Part shown: piece after piece, positions 12,522 through 23,440 of the stretch | How positions within the stretch are numbered: position 1 is the first letter of the stretch | How the letters are laid out: every line of letters starts with the position of its first letter | DNA from: Pyronema omphalodes | Lineage: Eukaryota; Ascomycota; Pezizomycetes; Pezizales; Pyronemataceae | NCBI GenBank assembly: GCA_024516155.1 | Contig: JAJJXM010000035.1 | Coordinates: 186,001-250,000, forward strand | DNA: 64,000 nt | Direction: 5' to 3' | Program-made: the position numbers and the translations under genes | The notes under the pieces: generated by a model | What the model was told of the DNA's origin: nothing | Databases searched by the model: none | Seen by the model: only the letters and a program-made list of their open reading frames with translations

Positions 12522-13181
12522 TTAACGGGTCTCGAAGTACTGAAGGAGAACGTTGCGCTCCTGGGACTCCTCACCCCAGTCCTTAACGACACAGCAAGAG
12601 CAGTTGACGACCTTGCGAGCGTTACCCTCACGGTCAAGGACACCTGCAGTTTCACAAATTCAGTCAGCAAACCATCCCGTTGATCCTCACTTAACAGAAA
12701 AGCTCCCAACGGGTATAACGTACAGAGTCCAGCCCACTCTCCGAGCTTCTTTCCGTCGGCAACCTTGATCAAAGGAATGTTGTGCTCAGCGCAGAGAGCC
12801 TCAACGAGCTTCTTGTAAGCCTCCTCGTCGCAGTTCTCGTTCAAGACACACATGTGAGCCTGACGACGGTCGAGAGCCTTGGAGGCCTCACGGAGACCAC
12901 GGGCAAGTCCGTCGTGGACGAGGGCGTGGCGGAGAACACCCTTAAGGGCATCCTCAACGGACATCTGCCCCTTGGGGGCATCGGCGGCAACCTCGATCTC
13001 CTCGGAGACCTCGACCTGGGGAACCTATTGGTAGATTTTGTTAGGATTTGATGTCTTCGATAAAATTCGCTGAGTCGGGTGGGGTTGAGCGTACTTCCTC
13101 TCCTGCGTCAGACTGTAGATTTCAAGTTAGCAACATGTCCAGATTTTCGTGATTTTGAGATGGAGCGATTCGGCATACCAT
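12522..13181 (-). CDS. RPS12: 40S ribosomal protein S12
   Basis: Four coding exons on the minus strand: 13181-13179 (the ATG alone), 13112-13095 (18 nt, SDAGEE), 13024-12724 and 12643-12522; all junctions are GT-AG and in frame, giving 147 aa. The product is the small-subunit protein eS12, located in the head/beak region of the 40S subunit. Recognisable segments are [61 protein letters not shown] and the C-terminal [19 protein letters not shown]. The start was chosen because the fungal N-terminus is typically MSD..., which only appears when ATG|GTATGC is used as exon 1. An internal Met at 12964 would omit the acidic N-terminus. The gene is divergent from RPL36 with 296 bp between the start codons, so expression is probably coordinated. 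Confidence 0.95.
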
Positions 13182-13477
13182 TTTTGGTATAATTGATTGA
13201 GTGGTGGGTCTAAAGCGGTCCTCGAGAAATTCCTTGATGTGAGTTGGTCTGTCGTAAATTTCACCTTGTTCACTTGGTTTGTGTGGTTTGTGGGTGGTCA
13301 CGGGGGTTGTGGGCCCTTGCGCTTAACCCTATTGGGCCACAAAAGCAGTCACAACAACCACTGCCACACGGATGGATCGCGCACCCGCAAACGCCTCGCG
13401 AAATATTCACAACGAGAAGTGACCCGACCCTAGATACGAGAGATCCCGACAATCACCCTCCCGTACTAACAACAACA
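13182..13477. promoter_or_regulatory. Bidirectional promoter between RPS12 and RPL36
   Basis: 296 bp separate the two divergent start codons. It includes an AACCCTA element at 13325-13331, resembling the telobox core found in many fungal ribosomal protein promoters, next to an ATTGG/CCAAT box (about 13331-13335). That these act as the shared elements is inference. Confidence 0.6.
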
Positions 13478-13980
13478 ATGGCAGTCGAGAAGTCCGGTAT
13501 GCCAAATTTTTCCTACGAATTCTACGGTCGCGAACTTCGAACAAATGGCTGATTTGGCGGGAATGATTAGGATTGGCCTACGGCCTCAACAAGGGCTACA
13601 ACAAGCTCACCGCTCGTGACCCCAAGGCAAGAATCTCCCGCCGCAAGGGACAGGCCTCCAAGCGCACCACCTTCGTTCGCGAGATCGTCAAGGAGGTTGC
13701 TGGGTAAATACGCCGAATCTACAAATCAGCAGAAACATCGAAAATCTGACTTTCGAGATAGTCTCTCCCCCTACGAGCGCCGTGTTATTGAGTTGCTCCG
13801 TAACTCCAAGGACAAGCGTGCCCGTAAGCTCGCCAAGAAGAGAGTACGAAACCCAATCGAAACGAATCTACACGCGACAAAAGAAGCTGACAAGCTCTAT
13901 AGCTCGGAACCTACGGACGTGCCAAGAGAAAGGTGGACGAGTTGACTAACGTCATCGCCGAGTCCCGTCGTGCTCACTAA
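13478..13980 (+). CDS. RPL36: 60S ribosomal protein L36
   Basis: Four exons: 13478-13496, 13571-13703, 13762-13843 and 13903-13980, giving 103 aa, the usual length for eL36. The product is a small basic protein of the large ribosomal subunit. Family segments include [66 protein letters not shown] and the C-terminal [16 protein letters not shown]. All introns are GT-AG (74, 58 and 59 nt), and the first coding exon is only 19 nt. The start ATG sits in an ACAACA-rich context typical of highly expressed fungal genes. It shares the upstream region with the divergent RPS12. Confidence 0.96.
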
Positions 13981-15130
13981 GCGGTGGGTGTTGTTTTCTC
14001 AAATAAAAAGCCGATTTCGTCCTACAGATATCCGCAACAATGGGTCAGGGTTAATAGGTGTTTCGGTTCGGTTGGGTTGTTTGGTTCAGACGGTGCTCCA
14101 GCACAAAAAAAGATTGCATGACACCGAATTTGGTTTCCGTGAAAGAGTGCAAATCGCTGAAGGCTGTGATGAATCTTGTGATTCGTGAATCATGGGGGTC
14201 AGGACGACTTTTTCTATGTCCGCAAAGACGCGGCTGGTCATCACAAATTCAAATATTCAAGCCATTTTGAGATATTGAATCCCGTGATTTTGATTTTACG
14301 CCCAGTGTGAGCTCAGTTCGCTTTCATCCGCAGCGGCTGCACCCCACAATTTGCCAGCCCTATGACTATTGGCGTACACTTATTTTATGCGCGTTTCGTC
14401 CATCGATATTGAGCCTTCATCCCCGTCTTAAGGTGCAAAATAACGTCTGAATTATCGTAGTAAATTATTCGATCACATTCCCATTGTTACATTGCTCCCC
14501 CTTTCCCCAATCCGGCCCGGAATTTGTCTTTTTGTAGATATCCCGACATTTCAACACCCGGCAACGACCGACAATCATGTTCACTTGACTCTAAATAATA
14601 ACCATACAAAAACCCGTCAAAAACAAAGCTCAAAGTTTCAACAAACGCATCTTGTGCAAATGTATCCAAATAAACATCACAATTTATCACTCGAATTACC
14701 ACAACATTCAAGAGTGGAAAAACTTCTCCCAAATTTCTAGTTCTCGTAACAATGTAAACAACCGTCTCATATGTATCAGATTGACGCAGCATTTTGTCTC
14801 GTCTCTGGTCCTTCTAGTTATTTCGAACCACGGAATGAATATGTAACATGTATGACTTTCAGTTTGATTGGAATCCGGTGTTTCGTCCTGTGTATTCCCG
14901 AGTTTCCCGAGTTTCGCAAGTTTCGCAAGGGCGGGCGTATGTAATGAATCTTTGAGTTCCAAAAGCAAGGGCATTGGTTCGTAGTTAATAGGTCGTAAGT
15001 TATATGTGTATAAGCGATACATCTCTAGATTCTCTGTGATCTCATGCATGGATCAGTACTTCTCGCAACGCCACAGTAGTATACGGACCACGGTATCCAA
15101 CGAGAAAATATATACCTAAGCTTTATAACC

Positions 15131-15255
15131 TCTACCTTCTACCTTCTACCTTCTACCTTCTACCTTCTACCTTCTACCTTCTACCTTCTACCTTCTACCT
15201 TCTACCTTCTACCTTCTACCTTCTACCTTCTACCCCTACCTTCTACCTTCTACCT
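15131..15255 (+). repeat. 7-bp tandem array (CTACCTT)n
   Basis: About 17 near-perfect copies of a 7-bp pyrimidine-rich unit, interrupted once by a CTACCCCTACC variant near the end. Confidence 0.95.
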
Positions 15256-15785
15256 GCTAGATAACCCATGACTAATGAGAAAGTACACCATAATCCGTCA
15301 ATACCAAAACCTACCACCAACACCACCGTTACCTACATCTTCACCACTACTGTCAACGCTACCTAAATCTATGGTGTTCTGGTACTTCTGTATGCGCGTG
15401 TATGTATGTGTATACATAATGGTATTACATATATACTCACTCATTTAGGCATGCGGTTTTGCTTTATTTGATTCTTGCGGTTTTTTGGGTTTGTTTGGTT
15501 CTTGGGTTTGTTTGATTCTTGAGTTTGTTTGATTCTTGGATTTGTTTGCATTTGGTTGCATTTAGTTTATCTCCTCTCTTCTCCTTCCATCCACTTTCAT
15601 CCACTTTTATCTACTTTCATCTTTGTATATTTATAAACCCTGGGAAATATATACATCTCCTTAAGCTCCCTCAAGCTCCTCAAGCTCCTCAGATCAAGCT
15701 CAACCGAAACTCAACTCCTCAACTCAAGCTCAACACACTCCCCCATTCCCCCACTCCCACTCCCACTCCCGCGGTTAACACAGTG

Positions 15786-15863
15786 GAAACCCCCATCAAA
15801 CCCCCATCAAACCCCCATCAAACCCCATTAAACCCCATCAAACCCCCATCAAACCCCCATTAA
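15786..15863 (+). repeat. 10-11 bp array (AAACCCCCATC)n
   Basis: Seven imperfect copies of an A/C-rich unit that vary in the length of the C run (four or five C). Confidence 0.85.
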
Positions 15864-15951
15864 AACAGAGAGCGCGCGAGCAAAGGGGCACACCGATAGC
15901 TACAAATACCCAGAACCAACCGATGACCGAAGACCGGAGACCGAAGACCGG

Positions 15952-16067
15952 AGATTACTTTATTACTTTATTACTTTATTACTTTATTACTTTATTACTT
16001 TATTACTTTATTACTTTATTACTTTATTACTTTATTACTTTATTACTTTATTACTTTATTACTTTAT
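15952..16067 (+). repeat. 8-bp tandem array (ATTACTTT)n
   Basis: About 14 perfect copies in a row; no coding potential. Confidence 0.95.
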
Positions 16068-16115
16068 AATTCTTTACCTAGATATTATTGAATAATTTCT
16101 AATCAATATATGTAA

Positions 16116-16672
<557 letters not shown>

Positions 16673-16851
16673 TCATCAATTCCTTTTCCCGCTCTTTATA
16701 CCGCTTCACGCAAGAGTCAAAACTACATACTTCACTCCAGAGTCAAAACTATATACTTCACTCAAAACCCTGTATACCGTAACTTTAAGTTCGAATTCAT
16801 AATAAGCTTACCCATCCACTCACCCACGCACGTAACTCAACAACTCAACAG

Positions 16852-16909
16852 CTCAAATCCTCAAATCCTCAAATCCTCAAATCCTCAAATCCTCAAATCC
16901 TCAAATCCT
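16852..16909 (+). repeat. 8-bp tandem array (CTCAAATC)n
   Basis: Seven perfect copies of an 8-bp unit. Confidence 0.93.
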
Positions 16910-17294
16910 GGAAAAAAAACACATCTAAAATAACCCTAATTCTTAATTTCCAGCTATGTAATGAAAAGAAAAGGAACCAACAAAAGAAAACAAAAAAAAC
17001 AAAAACAAAAGAAAAAAAAATAAGAACGCCTAAACGCTGTACCTATAATACAATACCAATACCAAAAAAAAAAAGATTTTCTCATCACGTTTTATGGAGA
17101 ATTTTTACGGGGATTTGTCTTCATTCCTACGTCCCCCAACCCCCATGCCTTGATCACTTCATTTCTTCGTCCTTGATAACCTGTAATCCATTCACCCACA
17201 ATTCATCCATTTCTCAACACCGCCTCATCCCCTCCCCTCTCCCCCCTTCTCCATCCCCCCTGCCCCCTCCCACCTCCCCCTCCTTTAACCCCCT

Positions 17295-19205
17295 CTACCC
17301 CATCCACCTCGGTCTCTGCGCGCCCTGCGCAGCACCCGCAAACCTCTCCCCCGCCCCCTCCGTAATCTGACCCCACAACCTCGGAGCCTCAGCACCTACA
17401 GTTCCCGCAACATTCTCGACCGTATTCCTGACTCTATGTACCCAACCACCTAGAATTCCCCCATCCTGTTCTTCTTCATCTGGGTTATCTCTATATCTTT
17501 CTCTTCCTGCTGATCCGTAGTTCATTCTTTGTGTTCCTCTGTTTGCTGGGTGGTTCGCTGGGTGGTTCGCTGTGTGGTTCGTTGCGTGATTTGCTGCGTG
17601 GTTTGCTCCACGGTTTGCCACGCCGGTTCGAACCCCCAGTGTCTCCCTCTCAATTAAATCCCTACCCTCAATCCAAGCACCATCACCCTCCTCATCATCT
17701 CCCAATCCATCTCCAAATCCACACCAAGCACCCATTTTCCCCCACCAACCCATTAAATTCGCCGCCACCGGTACCAGTATCAGACAAGGAAAGAAATCAT
17801 TAAATCCCTCTCCTAGCGGTGTTAAATTCACCAGCCGTCCCAGGAAGTCATAAAACACAGTTTTCTCCGCAACCTCCTTTTCTTGTAGGAAGCTTACGAA
17901 TTGATATGCTAAAGGTACTGTTAACCTCGCTGCATAGGAGGCATAGAAACATGCTGAGGATCCTGAGGTGTTTCTGGGGACTAAAGCGTGGGTGCCCCAG
18001 ACTTTTATAACGGAAAGAGAATGGTAGGCTGAGAGACACATGTAGCCGATCCAGAAACTGGCGGAGAGTTGGGAGAGGAAGGTTAAGTGACCATTTGGGG
18101 TTACGGTATAGCGGATTACGGCTAGAGGGGGGAAATAGGAATGGCAGACTTCGGTGAGGATTATCATAGCTGAGGAGATGGCGAGAAGGGCCCCTAGGAG
18201 ATAGTGAAGAAGGGGGAGAATGTGGAAATGATATAGATGCCGGGTGTAGGGGTTTAGTAAACTCCACCGGCTGGGATGGTTAAACACAAGACGCCGTGTA
18301 GTGGCGGAATCTAGGATTGCTTGTTGATCCACGGCTGACTGGACTAAGGAGTTCCAGGCGGCTTGGAAACGGTGTCGACGGTGGAGACAGAGTTTCAGTC
18401 TGGCCGTTAGGGTGGCTAGGTATTGTTCTGTGATGACATTTGGAATCGCAGGACGGGATATAGTAGTTGATGGAGGCGATGCAAGTTCAAAAAGCTCATC
18501 GATCCAGTCTTGGAATTCGGGGGCTACTGTTGAGCGCCGGGTTTTAAGGGCTGCTACTTCGGCAACTACGGATTCTAGGTTCGTGGTGCTTTCGAGGACT
18601 TTATCGTAGGCGGCTGGGGCAGATCTTTGGAGACGCTTTAATGTCCCTGGGATCGATGCGGCGTGTAGTAAGTTCCGAGGTATTGCTACTAGTCCATGAC
18701 CCATCAATGCAATAGCTAGGAATAGTGAATAACAGTAAGATATTGCTACCAACATTCCCTTGACGGAAGCAAAGTTGAAGCCATTGCTAAACAAAAAGTA
18801 GAATAAAGCTACACTCCCTAGGGAGAGGGTAATCATATGATACCTAGCATTTGCTTTTAAAGAATCCAAAAGCCTCTTCTGTGGAGATCTATGACCAGAA
18901 TCCGAATAGCTCAAAAGCAGTGGAAGAATAGCCCAAGTAAGGATAAAACAAAGCCAATAAGATATTCTCCAGCAGACTCTTAAGGCGCGTTCTGGTAGTG
19001 TTATAGCGAGGTTTGAAGAAGCCGACGAAGCGAGGTCGATAGGAACTAGAACAATGATGCTGCTAGAAAGAAACAAGCCGAGGAATGTAGAGAGTAACAG
19101 ATACTCAGGAGTCGTGCGCAATGGTAGGTATCGCCGCTGAAGAAGTAATGTAAAGATGGCGATCGAGAATAAACATAAGGAGAAGAAGATAGCGGAGGGG
19201 ATCAT
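17295..19205 (-). CDS. LMBR1-family multi-pass membrane protein
   Basis: Single exon, 636 aa. The N-terminal part alternates strongly hydrophobic segments (residues 2-22, 34-55, about 75-100, 124-146, 153-180) with the family-like stretch RTTPEYLLLSTFLGLFLSSSIIVLVPIDLA and a later GHGLVAIPRNLL, typical of LMBR1 domain proteins. A long charged and helical cytosolic loop (about 190-300) is followed by four or so further membrane segments (320-500). The last 120 residues are hydrophilic and contain a short Asn-His tandem (NHAANHATNHTANHPANHP) at about 530-550. The animal LMBR1/LMBD proteins are receptor-like or trafficking membrane proteins; the fungal function is not established and I do not assign one. 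The start is the first Met and directly precedes the first membrane segment. Confidence 0.85.
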   Translation of the reverse strand: MIPSAIFFSLCLFSIAIFTLLLQRRYLPLRTTPEYLLLSTFLGLFLSSSIIVLVPIDLASSASSNLAITLPERALRVCWRISYWLCFILTWAILPLLLSYSDSGHRSPQKRLLDSLKANARYHMITLSLGSVALFYFLFSNGFNFASVKGMLVAISYCYSLFLAIALMGHGLVAIPRNLLHAASIPGTLKRLQRSAPAAYDKVLESTTNLESVVAEVAALKTRRSTVAPEFQDWIDELFELASPPSTTISRPAIPNVITEQYLATLTARLKLCLHRRHRFQAAWNSLVQSAVDQQAILDSATTRRLVFNHPSRWSLLNPYTRHLYHFHILPLLHYLLGALLAISSAMIILTEVCHSYFPPLAVIRYTVTPNGHLTFLSQLSASFWIGYMCLSAYHSLSVIKVWGTHALVPRNTSGSSACFYASYAARLTVPLAYQFVSFLQEKEVAEKTVFYDFLGRLVNLTPLGEGFNDFFPCLILVPVAANLMGWWGKMGAWCGFGDGLGDDEEGDGAWIEGRDLIERETLGVRTGVANRGANHAANHATNHTANHPANHPANRGTQRMNYGSAGRERYRDNPDEEEQDGGILGGWVHRVRNTVENVAGTVGAEAPRLWGQITEGAGERFAGAAQGAQRPRWMG

Positions 19206-20123
19206 GGTTGGGGGTTCCAGGAGCTCGCGATCGATGAGAGCATAGGAACGGGAACTGGCTGGGCTAGACGGATAAGTATGCGGGGTGAGGTAATGGCGCG
19301 CTAGGGTCGGGTGAGCTTGGAGCTTCGCGATCGGGGCGTTTTGGTAACAGTGGGTGGGGTCTGGACCGCTCGCTGTGAGGAGTTTCGCGTCGCAAAGGTC
19401 GTCAACTTCGTAAACAGTGGAGATGTTTGTTTTCCTGAGGAAGTCTTCTTTGAATGGAAAGGGAAGTGCGATTGATTACGTACTGTGAGAGAGGGGCCAC
19501 GTGGGGTCGGTTGATCAGCGCACTTGGGGAGGCGTAGGGGCACTTATGTCGGCGCGAACTGCATGTGGCGAAGCGACGGATGTCAAATCAACTGCGACAT
19601 TATAGAGTACTCGAAGTAGGTCTCACTCGAACTCATAAATCGCAATGATTATACAAAACATCATGACGTCAACTATTTATTGAATTTTAATCAATCACTA
19701 TACAGTATCAAGTACCATCACTTTCAAGCCCACCTTCACATTCACTGTCAGCTTATTGTAAGTATCATCAATTATCCATATGTATCAATCAATAACTACT
19801 AGCTTTAGGTCATTTAAAATTGATTCCGCATCTCTACAACCAAATCCATCCACCAAACCGCCATAAACACTATTAACCCAAAAAACCAATCAGAAACTTA
19901 ACAATCAATAAGCAAAAAAGCAATACAAAATCTCCTAGTACTGTATACTGTAATCCTCCTCTAATCATTAAATGGTCATATATGCATTTGTTGGGTTGTT
20001 GGTGTGCCTCGATCCCGCTCACCACCCTTCTTTCCCCGTACCCCAGCCCTATGCCCTCTCTTCGTCCCTAGCTCCAACTCCAGCTCCAGCTCAACTCCCC
20101 ACTTCCCGCTCCCCCAGTCCCGC
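19206..20123. other. Spacer between LMBR1-family gene and kinase gene
   Basis: Promoter region of the LMBR1-family gene and A/T-rich 3' flank of the kinase. No gene or clear repeat seen. Confidence 0.6.
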
Positions 20124-23100
20124 TCACGAGCTCTCTAATCCACTCAAACTCGGATACCTCTTCGCGAAATTCCTCTCCCAATCCTCATTCTGTGCCGTAT
20201 CCCCAAGCCCCAATAAATCACCTGCTCTTACTGATCCAGGGCCTGGAGCCCCCAAGCCCAGTAAATCACCCGTTGCTGCGATCCCCGCAAGAGTACCGCC
20301 TGATGCAGCTGACACACTCGCTCTCGCACTTCCGGGCATGCCCCCTCCTGTTCTTAACTTTGTAGGTTTCGGTGGTGGAGGTGGCCGGTTATTTCCTGGT
20401 GTTGTTTGCGCTACGAGTTGTCCCGGTGGTATCAATTTCGCTTGGCTGCTAGGTCTTATCACATCCCTTGCTTCCCTTGCTTCGCGGGATAGCTCCCGCG
20501 AGTCTCGGGAAGAGTCCAGACTGTTTCGGCCGCTGGAGGTGGTTGGTCGTCCATCCGCTTTTCCATTAACAGGGCTGCCGAGGAGGTTAGGAGTGACAGT
20601 TCCGGTGGTTGTGCTGCCTTGTCCTTGGTTTTGGTTTGTATTGATGTTGCTAGGAGCTTGCTGCTGAGCTGGTTGTGCAGTGTAGCGACCATACCCTTCT
20701 GCTGTGCGGGCAGGAGGATCCTTGGCTTCATTCAACAATGCATGGACTCGTTTTTGAATACTATTCGCACGATTCCTCTTCACAGGTTCACCCTGAGCTA
20801 TAGCTCTTTTATATTCCGCGGCAGCAGCAGCAACTCTCTTTTCCTCTTGACTCAACTGTCTTTTCTCCAATTCTCTTCGAACCTCGGCTGGTATTTCTTG
20901 TTGAGATACTTCCCAATCGTCGTCTGGACTGCTGGTTGTTGTAGGGGATGCAGGTTCCCCACGTTCGAACCGTTTGAAAGCATCCCCGAATTTTCCGGAT
21001 AGGATGTTACCGGGTTTGGGAAGACTGATAGAGGGCATGGATGCACGTTTTACATGGCCCTTTTGGAATTTTGTGGAAGACGAGGAGGATTCTGCTTCCA
21101 TTGCTCGCAGGTAGTCAACGGAATTATCAATATGGTCGGAATGGACAGAGCGGACAGAGTTGCCGGTGTGAGTTAGACGCAACCCATCAATAGGAGGGTA
21201 GCCACCGGTTGATGTGCCAGCGGTGCTGGGAGAATCCAAGTCCCGTAGGAATTCGAGGTTGCTTTCCACATAGACCGAGTTTGGTCGGGATTTGGAATTC
21301 GCCGAAGAAGCGCGGACTGGTTCTTCGGTTTGAGACAAGGCCCGCGCGACTTCGAGGGATGGGCGGGAAGCGGTGGCTTGTCTTGAAACTGGGACGGTAG
21401 TTTGAGATCTGCCCACGTCAAGCAGGTTGGGGCGGGTCGTAGGGAGGCTGTTTTGACGTGCTGGGATACTGCTGTAACCAGGAGTATCATGCATGCTGAT
21501 AAGTGGTGGAGAGGTCAGTGTTTGATTAAGAATAGGGTTCTCGTACCGAGGAGGCGACGGGGACGGAGATGGGGATGTCATCGTTCCTGTCGAAACCATA
21601 ACGGGTTTCCTGGGCTGAGGTTCATACAATGCAGGGCGGGCTGTTCCGCCAGTGATTCCCCGTGATACAGGCTCTGCGTCTATCAAAAGATCGCCCTGTG
21701 ATCCTACCGAAGCCCTTTGTGGCTGTTGCGGAAGCGGCTTTTGGTCGGGGATTGGTGAGACTGATGCAAATGCATCTTCAGCGAGCTTTATCGCTAAGCT
21801 GTCGTTGAAGTCGTCGTCATTGCCAAACTGGAATTTGTTGCCAGAGTCGTGAAGTAAAGAGAATTGCTCCACACTAGGGAATCGATTCGAAATCTCATCC
21901 TGAACAGCTGGCTTCTTGTCCAGAACGGCGAATGGATCAGAAGTAGTTGGTCGTACTTGAGGTGAAGGAGCAGCAGCGCGGGTTCGGGAGGTTGCAGCAG
22001 ATTGAGGCGTCGATGCCGATACTGGTTGAGCCTTCGTAGGGCGTCCACGGCGCATAGGAACAATGTCGGGAATGACTTGCTGTTCCACCGGGGCCGGTGA
22101 TTGATATGCAATCACACTCGGAGGAGACTGAACAGGAAGTACCGGTGTTGACTTGGATGAAGCTGGGATATCAACCGGCCGGTTGGTGTAAATCTAATCA
22201 CTTTCGTCAGCTTTGCCTTAAATGTGATACATCTGCACATACATCCTTGATTGGCACCTCTCTTCCGCGTAGGTAACACACTTCACGGACAACCTGGTAG
22301 ATATTTGGTCGTTGTGAGGGTTGCTCCCGGAGCATAGACGCTAGCTTCGTCAGTTAAACTCAAACTATCACTCGGCTCTGTTTACCCACCGATCAAATTC
22401 TTAAGTCTGTCCGAAAACACTGGATGCGACGGGAAAGAAAAAGAGGCATTAAGAATGGCCAACTGGCCTTGCTCTTCAAACGGTGTTGTGTAGTAACACA
22501 GCTTGTAGAGCAATACGCCCAAGGCCCAGATATCGGATTTTTCATCAATCGGTAACCTGCGAAAGACATCAATCATTTCCGGTGATCGGTACTGCAAGGT
22601 AGTATGCTTCTGAATATCCTCCTCCAACAGCCTACATTCCACCACAGTTTGCGGTGCAGGCTTCACTGGAGAACAAGATCCAAAGTCGCACACCTTGTAG
22701 CCTCCGGTGGGAGCTATTAATACGTTTTCGACCTTTAAATCTCTGTGGAGTAATGGCGGCTGTAAATAATGCATACAAGCAACACCTTGCGTAACATCGC
22801 TGAAAATTTTGAGTACCTCTGGTTCGGTGAGTCGGTGTTGAAGTCGGGTGTTCATAAAATCGATCAAGCCGCCGCCTAGTCGCCGTGTAAGTTGGGAGCT
22901 ATGCCATAGCTTAGTGCTGCCATACCTGAGCAAAACTCCATCAACAAAAACACCTCATAACCTCCTCCCTTAAGATGCGACGCATGAGAGTCGATATAGG
23001 TGACGATATGACGATGTCCTTTTAGGCGTTTCTACAGTCACACAGCTGTTAGAACTGTGAGCTTCAAAAATAGAGCTTCCTCCCACCATTGTGTCCACCT

Positions 23101-23440
23101 CCGTCCGCATGCTAGCTAGTGCCTCCTTGTCCGGGACCGCAACTCGCTTCAAAACTGCTACATCTGAACCATGAACCGGATGGGATAATTTGACAAGGTA
23201 AACATGTGCGAAACCACCTGTAAGGTCACCCTTCAATTAGCAAGAGCCTCAACCCCACATCTAGGGCGACCGGTAGGACCACGTGCCTTCCGATAGATAA
23301 CGCTCCACTATACACTTGTGCGCGCCGACTGTAATAGCTGTTCCGGGCGGGAATGTCCCCGGAGGAATGTGCGGTATTGCGGGACCCCGATGGTTCTGAA
23401 GGTGGGAGGCATGGTGGTGACCATACGCCGGAGCAGCCAT
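20124..23440 (-). CDS. Ark1/Prk1/AAK1-family Ser/Thr protein kinase
   Basis: Six exons on the minus strand: 23440-23287, 23217-23087, 23031-22926, 22875-22390, 22340-22243 and 22193-20124, 1,014 aa. Kinases of this family phosphorylate endocytic coat proteins and control actin patches and clathrin-mediated uptake. The kinase domain starts at about residue 38 ([25 protein letters not shown]). It has the ATP-binding Lys75 in VAVLK, catalytic HRDLKVEN (Asp176), metal-binding CDFGS (Asp194), QYRSPEM, and a C-lobe ending in [12 protein letters not shown]. The 690-residue tail is Pro/Ser/Gln-rich and disordered with DLLGLG repeats near its end, as in yeast Prk1/Akl1 relatives. Exon 1 joins exon 2 by a GC-AG intron (23286-23218); this junction is the one that yields the expected SEGGFAHV. 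The start Met ([10 protein letters not shown]) is inferred from frame and proximity. Confidence 0.92.

Noticed and set aside
17610..17640. GGTTCGAACCCCC resembling a tRNA B box
   Set aside because: It lies in the coding tail of the LMBR1-family gene and no A box, anticodon stem or acceptor pairing fits around it.
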